A stretch of DNA of 64,000 bases from Euborellia annulipes (Eukaryota > Arthropoda > Insecta > Dermaptera > Anisolabididae). The DNA lies in contig JAKCPI010009513.1 in the NCBI GenBank assembly GCA_023213315.1, forward strand, positions 1-64,000, read 5' to 3'. The position numbers were made by a program, and so were the translations under genes. The notes under the pieces are model-generated. The model saw only the letters and a list, made by a program, of their open reading frames with translations, was not told the origin of the DNA and did not search any database. Shown here piece after piece: positions 55,201-64,000 of this stretch. Within the stretch, counting starts at the first letter, position 1. Each line of letters opens with the position of its first letter.

Positions 55201-56213
55201 AGATGATAGTGACAAGATATTCGGTTGACATTTTTAAATAATTTCAACAAACATTAATAATGTATTCGCTGAAAGACTTAACAATGATCTTAATATCATA
55301 CAACGGCATGTGTTTAACAGAACTTGTGTACAAGCAACCCTTCTGTTTACTTTAGTTTATTACAATATACGAACATATATGGACCATGTTATGTATGAAG
55401 GAACCAAGCGACATTATGATCGAAATTGAGATAATACCGCCATCTTGTAGGGAAAAAGATCTACTTTTTTATTTAAATCGCACATCGTCCATATATATTG
55501 GTTATAATAAACTATACTCAATCAGGTGCTAATTAAACCTTAATATAATGGTTCAAAGAAGGTGAGATATTAAGCACTTAGGCCTATCTTTATATTTAAG
55601 CTTATGTGCGCTTGCCGTAGCAACCAAGTGTTTGATAATACCTTAGCGGCTGTTCGTCTTCTCACAAGCCAGGCCCATTTCTGAAATTTTTTTTTTAATT
55701 AGGGCTATAATTCATAGCTAGGAGCTCCTCACAGAAAATTCCTGTGATCGAAATTTTTTTGTCACTTTTCAATATTTTCCATTTATAATATGTATTAAAT
55801 TAAAGTGGTAAGCTTTTGGTTTTTTAGCAGTTAACCATTAAAATTTCAAGGATCTCCTATCAGTTGAACCTATGCGAGACCTAGGTTTTTTCGAGGGATC
55901 TCGTTGAAAATAAAAAACCATTTTACTTTTCCAACTTGGTGTGATTTTTTTCTAGCCTTCATATTCTACAAAAATTTCATCAGAAATTATGCACTTTGGG
56001 AGAATGTTAAATTTAAAAAGTAAAAAACCCTCGGACCATAACTTGAGCTGGAGGTGGAGGAACTCCATACCCCCAAGCCTGGTCCAATGCTCCTCCCACA
56101 GCCAAATTCTCTAGCTTCGCCAATGGTAGTGCTACTAGGACAATAATAAAGTACAATAAGTAATTATAATCCTTTAATTTCAAATAATAATAGAAGATAT
56201 TTTAGAATTTATA
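55201..56213. other. AT-rich stretch, one possible Tc1-type end remnant
   Basis: TATATGGACCATGTTATGTA at 55377 resembles the TGGACCCTGTTAYGCA terminus of the 13.3 kb MITE, with no partner. Nothing else is recognised. Confidence 0.3.
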
Positions 56214-56265
56214 TTTTTACTTTGTCTTACCTATATATGTATTATATAGTGAGACAGTATTGTTT
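56214..56265 (-). mobile_element. Family P terminal fragment
   Basis: TTTTACTTTGTCTTACCTAT, AT-rich loop, GTGAGACAGTATTG preserves the 3'-terminal hairpin of P in minus orientation, and the rest of the element is missing. Confidence 0.5.
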
Positions 56266-56645
56266 ATAATTGGAATTAATTAAAAAAACAATAATTAAAA
56301 TTGATACAAACCCTTTAAGGAGGATAAAAATGTTATCTTGGGATAAATCTTCTATTAAATGTAATATTTTCAGATTTTTTTTTACAACATTTATGATCGA
56401 GTTAAAATACTTTTCAAAAGACGTCATCTCGCAAAATTTTATTTCCCCTTTAAACTGAAGAACTAAAAGGTAAAGACCATAAACCCTTTATAAAATATTT
56501 TAATCTTATTTAAAAATTTAATCCCACACTATATTTTACAATTTGGATAAATTATTTAAATAGGAATTGATATTTCATATTATGTAAAATAATTCTGATA
56601 AGTTTGAATATGTAATTAAACATTTAATTTCAAATTTTTATTAGG

Positions 56646-56985
56646 AATTAGGAAAGGTGTATGCTTATTTCTTGGCAATGAGAAAAATGACTTTTAGAGT
56701 GTTTTCTCCGAATATTTCGAAGGCATTTAATAGCACCTCTTCATCAGTGGCTAACTCTAATGCGTCAATGACGTCTTATTGCTCGGGACAGCTGGTTGTA
56801 ATGCATAAGCCTGCCAATCTAACGTTTCGCTCCGAAATCATAACTTGTATGTGGCATTGAGTGAGCCGCGGATGGAGAAGTGCTATTAAATGCCTTCGAA
56901 ATATTCGGAGAAAACACTCAAAGTCATTTTTCTCATTGCCAAGAAATAAGCATACTCCTTTCCTAATTTATACAACATGGCACGC
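56646..56985. mobile_element. Foldback with hammerhead-like motif (family 8)
   Basis: AATTAGGAAAGGTGTATGCT and TATTTCTTGGCAATGAGAAA at the left are inverted at 56930-56980 on the right. The left half (minus, 56706-56752) reads CTGATGA, A, GAGG/CCTT, then GAAATATT. The right half has lost the CTGA box (CGGATGGA). The frame at 56657-56860 is a by-product. Confidence 0.6.
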
Positions 56986-57050
56986 CACATCATTTTATTA
57001 TGAATAGCAATTTTATTTTAATCATCTGAATTAATAAAATAAAAGTCTTA

Positions 57051-58072
57051 GGCCCAATACACGCGTAGCAACTCAAAAAAAAAACTCATTGCAGTGGCAA
57101 ATCGCCAATTAGTCGAGTTTCAAACTGACATTCGAATTCAGTTGACTCTAAAATGGCCGACTTTTTCAATCAGCAGTTTGTTCGGTCACTTAAAGACATT
57201 TTTGGCAATATAAGGGTTTATTTAAGTAATAATAATGCAAAAAAAAATAATAATGTTGAGAAAACTTACATTTTGTATTAAAAATATATGGAAATATATG
57301 TAAAGTCAAATCAATTAGATTTCTAATTTTCTTAAATAAATAATAGGAACCACAATAGATATTTTCAATACGACAGTTACCGTCTAAAGTCTTAAATGGC
57401 CTGAGTTGCCGAAAAGACTGTGTGAGTGTGAGTGTGAATGAGAAAAAAAGTGTGAATGTTTTAAAAAAAAAATAAATAAATAAATAAATAATAATTATAT
57501 AGTTTTTAAAATTTTCAATTAAGAAATATTTTTTACTTAAAATTTAATAAAACTAGGTATTAAAATAACTAGAATTTGATTTATTTAGTTTAAATTGACA
57601 AGCTAAATTTACTAGGAAAGAATAAAGTATCATTTAAGTGGAAAACATTGTTTACAGAGATGTTTTAATCCACAGATGGCACAAATGTAATATAAGGTTA
57701 AGGTGCGCGTCGGGGGTTTTGGCCGGATAACCAATTTTTTTAATAAAATAAAAAAATTTAAAAAAACTTAAATGGTTAGATTTATTAAAAATTATTTAAT
57801 AAAATAAGATAAAAAATATTAGCATACAAAACATTAAAAAAATAAATTTTGTCTTTTACCGCCAATCCGATGCAAGTTTGTAACGCAAGTTGCTTTCTAG
57901 TCGACAAGTTCAGTTACATGCAACTCGCGTGGCAAACTTTGGGAAACCGTTTACAATGAGTTAGACCATGTGTAGTGTCTCATTCAAATACATACAATCA
58001 AACTCAACACAAACTGGTTGGCGATTTGCGTCTACAATGAGTTTTTTTGAGTTGCTCCGTGTGTATTGAGCC
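57051..58072. mobile_element. PIF/Harbinger-like element, TTA target duplication
   Basis: The ends GGCCCAATACACGCGTAGCA and CTCCGTGTGTATTGAGCC, continuing into AACTCAAAAAAA...ACTCATTG on both sides, form imperfect inverted repeats of more than 40 bp. TTA flanks each end (57048-57050 and 58073-58075), the usual Harbinger target. It is 1,022 bp with a SINE-1 fragment inside. No transposase or Myb-like frame remains. Confidence 0.75.
57388..57500 (+). mobile_element. SINE-1 3' fragment inside the Harbinger-like element
   Basis: AGTCTTAAATGGCCTGAGTT, GCCGAAAAGACTGTGTGAGT and GAAAAAAAGTGTGAATG lead into an A-tail and AATA repeats. It is a 5'-truncated copy in plus orientation. Confidence 0.8.
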
Positions 58073-58500
58073 TTATGTCTAGAGATTTACACTGTTAAAT
58101 ATTTCCTTCAAAATTATTAATAATAATAAGACTAAATAAAATTTAATTGTAATTACATAATATAGAACAAAAATTCTAATTTATATTTAAAATATTATCT
58201 GCCGAATTGCACCAAAATTATTATTATACTTTTCAAGCATAAAATTTTATGGAAAAGAGAATTTTGCCACCTCTTTATATACCTTAAATTTTTTTTAAAG
58301 CAAAAGCATTGAAGCATTAATTTAAAATGAAGAAATGATCATTAAAATTCTAATAGTAGTTCAAATCTAATGATATAATTTTTTTTGATCATTTATACCT
58401 CCTTTGAGTATTTCTTTATAAAAATTCTGTTTATGGTCTCTACAAATATTCTTTTATTTCGTGAAATGGTCTATAGGTAGATTAAGAAAATTTCGTCTTA

Positions 58501-58768
58501 GAGAAGAGCTCTTAAAGTTCTCTTTTGTGGCTGTTCGGCCTTTAAGCGCCATAAAAAACAAGTGCAAAAGAATGAAGCAGATTTTCAAAAACAAATAAAA
58601 ACTTTTATAGAACTCGAACGAGATTTAAATGAATTTATCAATATAAATGTTACTCACCAAAAGAGAAATAGGGTAGTAACTCATTTACAGATTAATCATG
58701 AAAGACGATTAAAAATTATATCTAGTTTCCTCCTTATTTTAGTGAAACTTAAAAAAAAAAAAAATTGA
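58501..58768 (+). CDS. Possible internal or terminal exon, unrecognised
   Basis: After CGTCTTAG at 58500 (acceptor-like, also a TAG in frame) the frame is open for about 88 codons to TGA. It contains LKVLFCGCSAFKRHKKQVQK and TFIELERDLNEFININVTHQ, a charged amphipathic composition unlike the repeat-derived frames nearby. It ends in a hydrophobic stretch and a poly-lysine run from an A-tract, so the true end may be a splice donor upstream. No family recognised, and chance is possible. Confidence 0.2.
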
Positions 58769-59550
58769 GATATTTTGCATATCATTTGACTTTTTTTTTT
58801 ATAAGTTACATAATACTTAAAAATGGGAAAAGTTATAAAAAAGTGGTAACCGTTGGATCTAGTTGAAAAATGATTTATGATTTAATCAGCTAAATTAAAA
58901 TAGAAACAAGAGCTTATTTGTTTCAATATATTTATTTTTAATATATATTATTATTACGTCTACTAATATTAAATTGACAATTAATCAAGTAAAAAGTCTA
59001 AAAAGAAAATTAACAAGCAATTTTAGGACTTTTATTGTCAAATGTATGCTTTTCTGGGAAAAGTTTGAATTAATTTTATAGTAAAATGGCTAACGATGTA
59101 TTAAAGTTATATAGTTAGGCCTATATATGTTATAAGTTATATATATTTTTATTTTTATTTTCGGTTACTAGAGCTATTTACGGTAGACTAAAAGACTAAG
59201 CCGAGAAAATTTGGTTTCGAACAAAAGAATTCCTCGAGGCTAAAAACATTGAAATATATTTCTAAAATTTTCAGTATTTTTGAAAATTATTTTATAACTA
59301 TAGAAATATAATTAACACACCTGGAAGTATTCTGGCTATAATTCAAATTTTACAAAATACGAATTCGTAATCGTAATTAATAAAAATGTTTTGTTATTGC
59401 CCCTGCGAAACGCCATACATGTGAACAGAAAAGGGATTTTGGTTGCCTACCTACACGGCTATTTTAAGTTTTTTTTTTTTTACTTCTCTCAAAATCTGCC
59501 AAAAGGAAAAAGGGAAATGTTTCAAAGCAATTTTAAGCTTTTCAAGTTAA
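58769..59550. other. AT-rich stretch, no feature seen
   Basis: No frame or repeat termini were recognised. Confidence 0.35.
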
Positions 59551-59710
59551 GAATTGCCTGATCTATGACTCAGAGGTTGAACATTGGCCTCTGGTGGCAA
59601 AAATCGTTGGTTCGGATCCCGTCCCAATCAAAAAATTTATTTCAATTGGATTGGATACCTATCAATTGAAATAAATAGAGACGAAGTCTAATGTCCGCAG
59701 ATGCCGATAT
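59551..59710 (+). mobile_element. SINE-2 copy B
   Basis: The head has TATGACTCAGAGGTTGA and the B-box-like GGTTCGGATCC, then TTTCAATTGGATTGGATACC and GAAATAAATAGAGACG. The 3' domain is shortened (GTCTAATGTCCGCAGATGCC), with loss of the AAAAGGACC part, and an A-rich tail follows. Confidence 0.82.
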
Positions 59711-59902
59711 AAAATTTAAAAAAAAAATTATAAATTTTACTAAATCTTATAACCAAATGTTCATTATTAAAATAATTAATAATTAATTATTTAAACTACA
59801 GGGTTTGAGATGCCGTAAAATGTATTTTTAAAATTACGCATAAATAAAACTGTTACTGATTTGTAGTATTCACTCTGCGTGATTACACTATAGTTTTTTT
59901 TT

Positions 59903-59952
59903 AAAGGTCTTTTTCGGCATCTAAGGCCATTTAGACCCCATCCCTATTTATG
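59903..59952 (-). mobile_element. SINE-2 3' domain fragment
   Basis: The minus strand reads ATAGGGATGGGGTCTAAATG, GCCTTAGATGCCGAAAAAG, ACCTTTAAAA, which is only the shared 3' hairpin domain and tail. Confidence 0.7.
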
Positions 59953-60039
59953 ATTACACTATAGTTCTAATTCAGGACATAAAAGAGAAGGATACTTTTC
60001 AAAAAAGAGGATCCAGAAAAATGTTTATCTCTCTCTGGG

Positions 60040-60440
60040 AACGTGTATGTGGTGTGAATAAAATATTTCAAGATCACAAATATATATACAAGGTTGAAAT
60101 TTTATATTTAAGTTATGCTTCCCCCAGGCACGCCACCACAAGCCTTTGAAAAAAACCGGCGAAAGAGTATTAGTAGTTTTTGAGTTTTTTTTTTTTTTTT
60201 TCAAATTCGCTCTAACAATTTTGAGTAAAATTTATAAATCAATTATTTTTTAGGTGCTTTTTAGATTGTATATTCTCATATTCTTTCCAAAGTATTTTGA
60301 AGCACAATTTAGTATTGTATTCATATTTTAAATAGTACAAAATATCTCTAGGGTTATGATGTAGCATCGGAAAGTAAATTAATTTCGACACACAACTTTC
60401 GAATATGGAAGATAAGAGAAAGTTGTGGACTGGTTTGATT
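60040..60440 (-). mobile_element. Family P element, copy 12 (diverged)
   Basis: In minus orientation, interior blocks GAAATTTTATATTTAAGTTA and GAAAGAGTATTAGTAGTTTT are followed by the degraded hairpin half CACACAACTTTCGAATATGG and AAGATAAGAGAAAGTTGTG. Both termini are eroded. Confidence 0.6.
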
Positions 60441-60629
60441 TTTATCTTACTTCTTGGGTATAAGAATATCTTTTAATATTTCTTACAATACATTTGTAAT
60501 ATATTTAATTGTATAATTTTAACATATCAAAAATTATAGATTGTGAACCTAAGAGCAAATTCACTTTCCTTAAGAGTTTGAGAACGATTTTTTCAAACCA
60601 GTTACTCTATCTATTGAGCCATTGAAGAA

Positions 60630-61090
60630 GTTGCTAGTAAGAGATTTTAATTGGATGCTGGTGCTCGGAGGTCAAGAGGGTGGGGGTGGGATGTCTTGAC
60701 GTAGGGGATGAAGCTTGGCGCATGCGCAGAGGCGGGGCGCTACGTTGTCGTCGGCGACATCCCGCCTCCAGGGGGGACGGAACGGAACAGGACGGGACGG
60801 GACTGGAACGCACACAGCCCCCAGGACCCCCGGGCAAATGAGAGCTTAATTACAATTGGCCTCATTGCACACACACTGGCTTGGGCATGGGGAAAAGGGG
60901 GGACCAAGACCCCGCTGCTCTATTGATCCACCCCCCAACCATGAAAAGCCCCAAGGCCCGAGCGAGAAATTAAAACCCGGGCGAAGCGGCGCAGCTCTCT
61001 TTCTCTCTTGCTCTCACGTCCCCCTCTCTCTATCTTCTCTCTCTTTCTCTCTGCAAGTCTTCGAGCTCATTTCGCCCCCTCATCCCCTTA
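60630..61090. promoter_or_regulatory. CpG-rich, promoter-like island with NRF1-type and GC-box motifs
   Basis: GGCGCATGCGCAGA (about 60718-60731) matches the NRF1 palindrome. It is followed directly by GGCGGGGCG, a GC box, and CGTCGTCGGCGACATCCCGC. TTAATTACAATTGG and a pyrimidine-rich tract (CTCTCTTTCTCTCTTGCTCT) follow. This combination is common at CpG-type promoters. No transcript or recognisable downstream frame supports it, so promoter function is an inference. Confidence 0.35.
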
Positions 61091-61870
61091 ACTGAATATC
61101 ATCCTAACCTCAGAGATAAATTTATTGATCTCATCTCCTAAGAAAATTTTCGTTTCCGTTCTCAATTTCCTGCTTTTGAAATTAAATAAAATCAGAAAAA
61201 TATTTTAAGAATTTTTTACTTTCTATTTTCTGCTTTCAATGTCGATTTTATTGGCAGTTCTTTTTTTTTACGTTCTGTGAATAGCTATCTTCTTCTTTTA
61301 ACTATAAAATACCATGTGGAAGAATTCATTGCTTTCGAAATTATACTAACAAGTGTCACCAAATAAAATAGAAATTGTACTATCATAATCTTTTAAAATG
61401 AAATAATAGTAATTTTTTTAAGTGAAAATTTTTTAATATCTTTTTTTTCAAAAATATTTGTTTATCCCCATATGTAGCCTATAATTTAGTGTATAATTTT
61501 ATTTTTGTAATGAAGAAAGGAAGCCAAAAATTAAAGCCTTCGATTTTATTACAATTAATGAGATGTTTTGAGAAAAATTTATTTTCTCATCATCAGTCTT
61601 TCGTACATAAGAAATGCATAATATAACACATGAATAGATAGAAAAATTTTTTATCAATATAATTATTTTTGTAATTTTATTAGAGGCAAAATGACCCTCC
61701 AGTCAAGTAGCTAAAAATAAATAAAAAGTATTTCATTTATATTTACCTAACGGTAAGAGATCGCTTTCTCTTCTTAGCGAAAAATATTTTTAATTAAATT
61801 GCCTTCCGATGACTATATTGACTAAAAAAATGATGACTTTACTAATTAATTTGTTAGTTTAATAAATAAA
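61091..61870. other. AT-rich stretch with decayed hammerhead-like motif
   Basis: On the minus strand at 61562-61600, CTGATGA is followed by GAGAAAA/TTTTCTC (7-bp stem II) and then AAAAC where GAAAC is expected. The core G is lost. Otherwise featureless. Confidence 0.35.
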
Positions 61871-62160
61871 CATAGGCGCCGGAAGGGGGGGGGGGGGCCC
61901 CCCCCCCTCCCTGGGGGGGGGGGGGGGGAGAGAGGGTTTATTTTTTTTTCTTTTTTTTATATATTATTAAAATTTATTATTTAAAAATAAAAAAAAAAAA
62001 AATTAAAAAAAAAAAAAAATTTATTATTTTTTTACTAAAAAAATTTTTAAAAAAATATTAAAAAAATTTTTAAAAAATTTTTAAATTTATTAAATTTAAA
62101 TATTTATTTTATTTTTAATTTTTAAAGTTTTTTTGTTTTTTTTTTATTTAAATATATATA
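61871..62160. repeat. G-run/C-run block and A/T-only stretch
   Basis: CATAGGCGCCGGAAGG (about 61872) resembles a DNA-transposon terminus. It opens into G, C and G homopolymer runs (61885-61928), which could fold back, followed by about 230 bp almost entirely of A and T. A right terminus was not found. Confidence 0.5.
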
Positions 62161-62880
62161 TTTTAAATAATAAATATATGTAAACAATTGATTAGACTAT
62201 ATGTTAAACTGAGTGTTTCGACGAAATTTAGTATGACGATTCAAGAAAATATTTCTATTACCTATCTTATTTCAATGAATAGATAAAATATATTTGTAAA
62301 ATATAATTTTTGTCCTTTTGAGAAGAATGCTTGATTGATTGTTTAAAGATGGCGACGGGATTCAAGTGTGCAAATAAAAATGGCGTTCCGCTTTTTGGAA
62401 CAATTTGATAATTTTCGAGATATTTTGAACTAAATAAATCCTATTAGTATTCTAGGGTGTAAAATCAAAATTATAATATAGATTTCTTTTAATAAAGTAT
62501 TACATATTTTATATTATAGGCTTTATATTTTCACTAAAAATAATCTTGTTTTATAACGCCCAATTCTCCCTGAGTTACCCATCACGGGTTCAGTTGTTTG
62601 GCCAAGCTTTAACCATTCCACATCCCGTTCTGGCAATATTTAACACTTATGGCCGCCAGCAGAGTGAAATATTAAACCTAAATCTATTTGCTCTTTTTCT
62701 AAAGCTATTATATTTCAGCAAATAATTTCAAAACGCCTGAAACATATGCCATCATATATATTGAATTTCTTTTTTTGTTGGAGAAAAATGGTTTAACTTA
62801 GGGTGTTTTGAATTTTAACAATTAAAAAATTATGAAATAAAGTCATATTATCGTGTAAACAATATTTAAATTTAAATATG
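62161..62880. other. AT-rich stretch, no feature seen
   Basis: TTTAAAGATGGCGACGGGAT at 62342 is a small YY1-like patch (AAGATGGCG). No gene or element end was recognised. Confidence 0.3.
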
Positions 62881-63110
62881 CCTTCGGAGCGTGGAGTATT
62901 GGCTAGCGTACTGGCCTTCTATACCAAGGATCGCGGGTTCGGATCTCAGGCAGTCCGATCATTTTATTTAAGCCATTTGGTATCCAAATGACTTAAATAA
63001 ATATGCTTGGACCCCCAATAGATATATCCGTAAAATGTCTTATATGGCCTAAGGTGCCGAAAAGACTGTATGTGTGAGTGAGTGAGAAAAAAGTGTGAGT
63101 GTTAAAAAAA
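62881..63110 (+). mobile_element. SINE-1 copy G, full length, plus strand
   Basis: The head has GCGTGGAGTATTGGCTAGCG (A-box region) and GGTTCGGATCT (B box). Next is the hairpin ATTTAAGCCATTTGG/CCAAATGACTTAAAT, in which the C-G pair seen in copy B is T-A. The 3' domain GTCTTATATGGCCTAAGGTG and the GTGTGAGTGAGTGAGAAAA tail follow. AAATTTAA occurs at both flanks as a possible duplication. Confidence 0.9.
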
Positions 63111-63187
63111 AATTTAATTTACTTTGAAAAAAATTTAACCATAACTATTTCTTTTATTAAGCTATAATGATAATATTAGAGGTAAAG

Positions 63188-63800
63188 GTGGTATTATGAG
63201 CCCCTAGTTTATTTTTTGTTATAATAAATTTTTTTAAATAATTTTTGCTAAATTATTTGTGTTGAACTTCAACTATAACAATTGATGAATATATTTAAAA
63301 AGTATGCAGTCGATTAAATACACAGAAAGTGAAATAATAACAAAAAATCAAAAAAGTTCGTTTTGTTGAAAAAATTTTCTGTGCTGGTATTATGAGCCCC
63401 TAGAGTAAATACATGAAAAAGAGTGTTAAAAAGAGGTTAGTAATACAAATATCCTTTATGAAAATTGTATTTTGTTAATTACAAAACTATATTAGTGTAA
63501 ATAAGTTGGAAAACAGAAAATATTTTATGATCTGCAAAAGTCACAAATATAAACATCTTTTTCAGCCCCAGCACAGTCATTGTGCGCCCACATTTCACAC
63601 ATCAGGCACTGTATCCACAGTTCTCCTTGATGATTGGCAGAGTAAAGTCCTTCACAAAACTTACAGGGAGTATGCTCATCTCCGGGATTATCAACTCCCA
63701 CTGGCATTTCCAAAACGGACTTTTCGGTATTGACGGACCATCAAAAATTGGGGCTCATATACCAGGCACAGAAGGGGGCTCACATTACCGGCATAGCCAT
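63188..63800. mobile_element. pogo-like element remnant
   Basis: GGTGGTATTATGAGCCCCTA at 63188 is repeated at about 63383 (TGCTGGTATTATGAGCCCC). It is answered by GGGGCTCATATACCAGG (63751) and GGGCTCACATTACCGG (63776) in inverse orientation. TA lies just outside each end. Double subterminal motifs match the design of the 36.8 kb cluster. The interior keeps the C-terminal coding fragment of a transposase. Confidence 0.6.
63525..63713 (-). pseudogene. C-terminal PHD-like zinc-finger fragment of a pogo-type transposase
   Basis: The minus-strand frame is about 62 residues. It holds CKFC, WIQCLMC, WAHNDC and YICDFC, giving the C-x2-C, C-x2-C, H-x2-C, C-x2-C spacing of the PHD-like finger that ends many arthropod pogo/Tigger transposases (the ...GExWIQCxxCxxWAHxxC... 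pattern). The DDE catalytic domain and the N-terminal helix-turn-helix are absent, since the terminal repeats begin directly upstream. The first ATG is therefore not a true start. I read it as an internally deleted, non-autonomous remnant. A domesticated or host PHD protein exon is less likely given the flanking terminal repeats. Confidence 0.75.
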
Positions 63801-64000
63801 ATTGAATTTCCTCAAAGCATATTTTATCTTTGTTACTGTCTAAATTAATTATCACCTACATTAAATCAAAGCTTAAAACCTACTCTATTAGATTGCGTAG
63901 CCTATTAAAGTAAATGTAATCGAATAATAATCATAATTAAGGGCTAAATAGGTACCTTTCAAAGTTTTTTAGTAGAAGAAAACACAAACACCTGATTTAT
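63801..64000. other. AT-rich end of window, no feature seen
   Basis: Nothing recognisable is seen after the pogo-like remnant. Confidence 0.35.

Noticed and set aside
57388..57500. TG/GTGA repeats as a CRISPR-like or telomeric array
   Set aside because: They are the tail of SINE-1. No spacer-repeat pattern or telomeric unit exists in the window.

Overview
This window looks like intergenic or intronic DNA from a repeat-rich, AT-rich animal genome, probably an arthropod. The evidence is strong AT bias, many tRNA-derived SINEs with target-site duplications, hAT, Tc1/mariner, pogo, Harbinger and Helitron-type DNA elements, and a pogo-type transposase tail with a PHD-like zinc finger. I found no complete protein-coding gene, no rRNA gene and no convincing functional tRNA gene. 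Almost all long open frames lie in tandem repeats, transposons or low-complexity DNA. The species cannot be determined from the sequence alone.

Layout. 1-3.3 kb: a 119-bp satellite array, then a composite of 214-bp and 144-bp tandem units bounded by a 14-bp inverted repeat. 3.6-16.6 kb: hAT-like elements, the first copy of a palindrome-headed element (family P), the first hammerhead-ribozyme-like repeats, a Tc1-type MITE and two GC-rich islands. 17-28.6 kb: five P copies, three SINE-1 copies with clear or probable target-site duplications nearby, and a four-level nest of transposons at 24.06-25.89 kb. 28.6-38.4 kb: more hammerhead-like foldbacks, a Helitron inside a hAT element, a pogo-like cluster, and a P copy split by a SINE. 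39.8-46.5 kb: LINE-tail-like fragment, foldback, hAT and mariner MITEs and a tRNA-like sequence. 48-53 kb: P copies, including one whose empty site survives nearby. 54-64 kb: GC-rich promoter-like islands, more hammerhead-like repeats, a 1-kb Harbinger-like element, SINE-2 copies and a broken pogo-like element.

The most interesting system is a set of about ten distinct repeat families carrying the hammerhead pattern CUGANGA - stem II - GAAA - short stem III - stem I. Several are arranged as head-to-head inverted pairs. Minimal type I hammerheads of this kind are known from the flanking repeats of Penelope-like retroelements. Several copies here keep pairing in stems I, II and III, and one copy at 8.0 kb has an intact core. 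No Penelope reverse transcriptase is visible, so any mobilisation would be in trans.

Two further systems are worth study. Family P carries a long 5' hairpin whose centre is complementary to its own 3' terminus. SINE-1 and SINE-2 have unrelated tRNA-like heads but share a 3' hairpin domain, and SINE-1 has a second hairpin with a covarying base pair.
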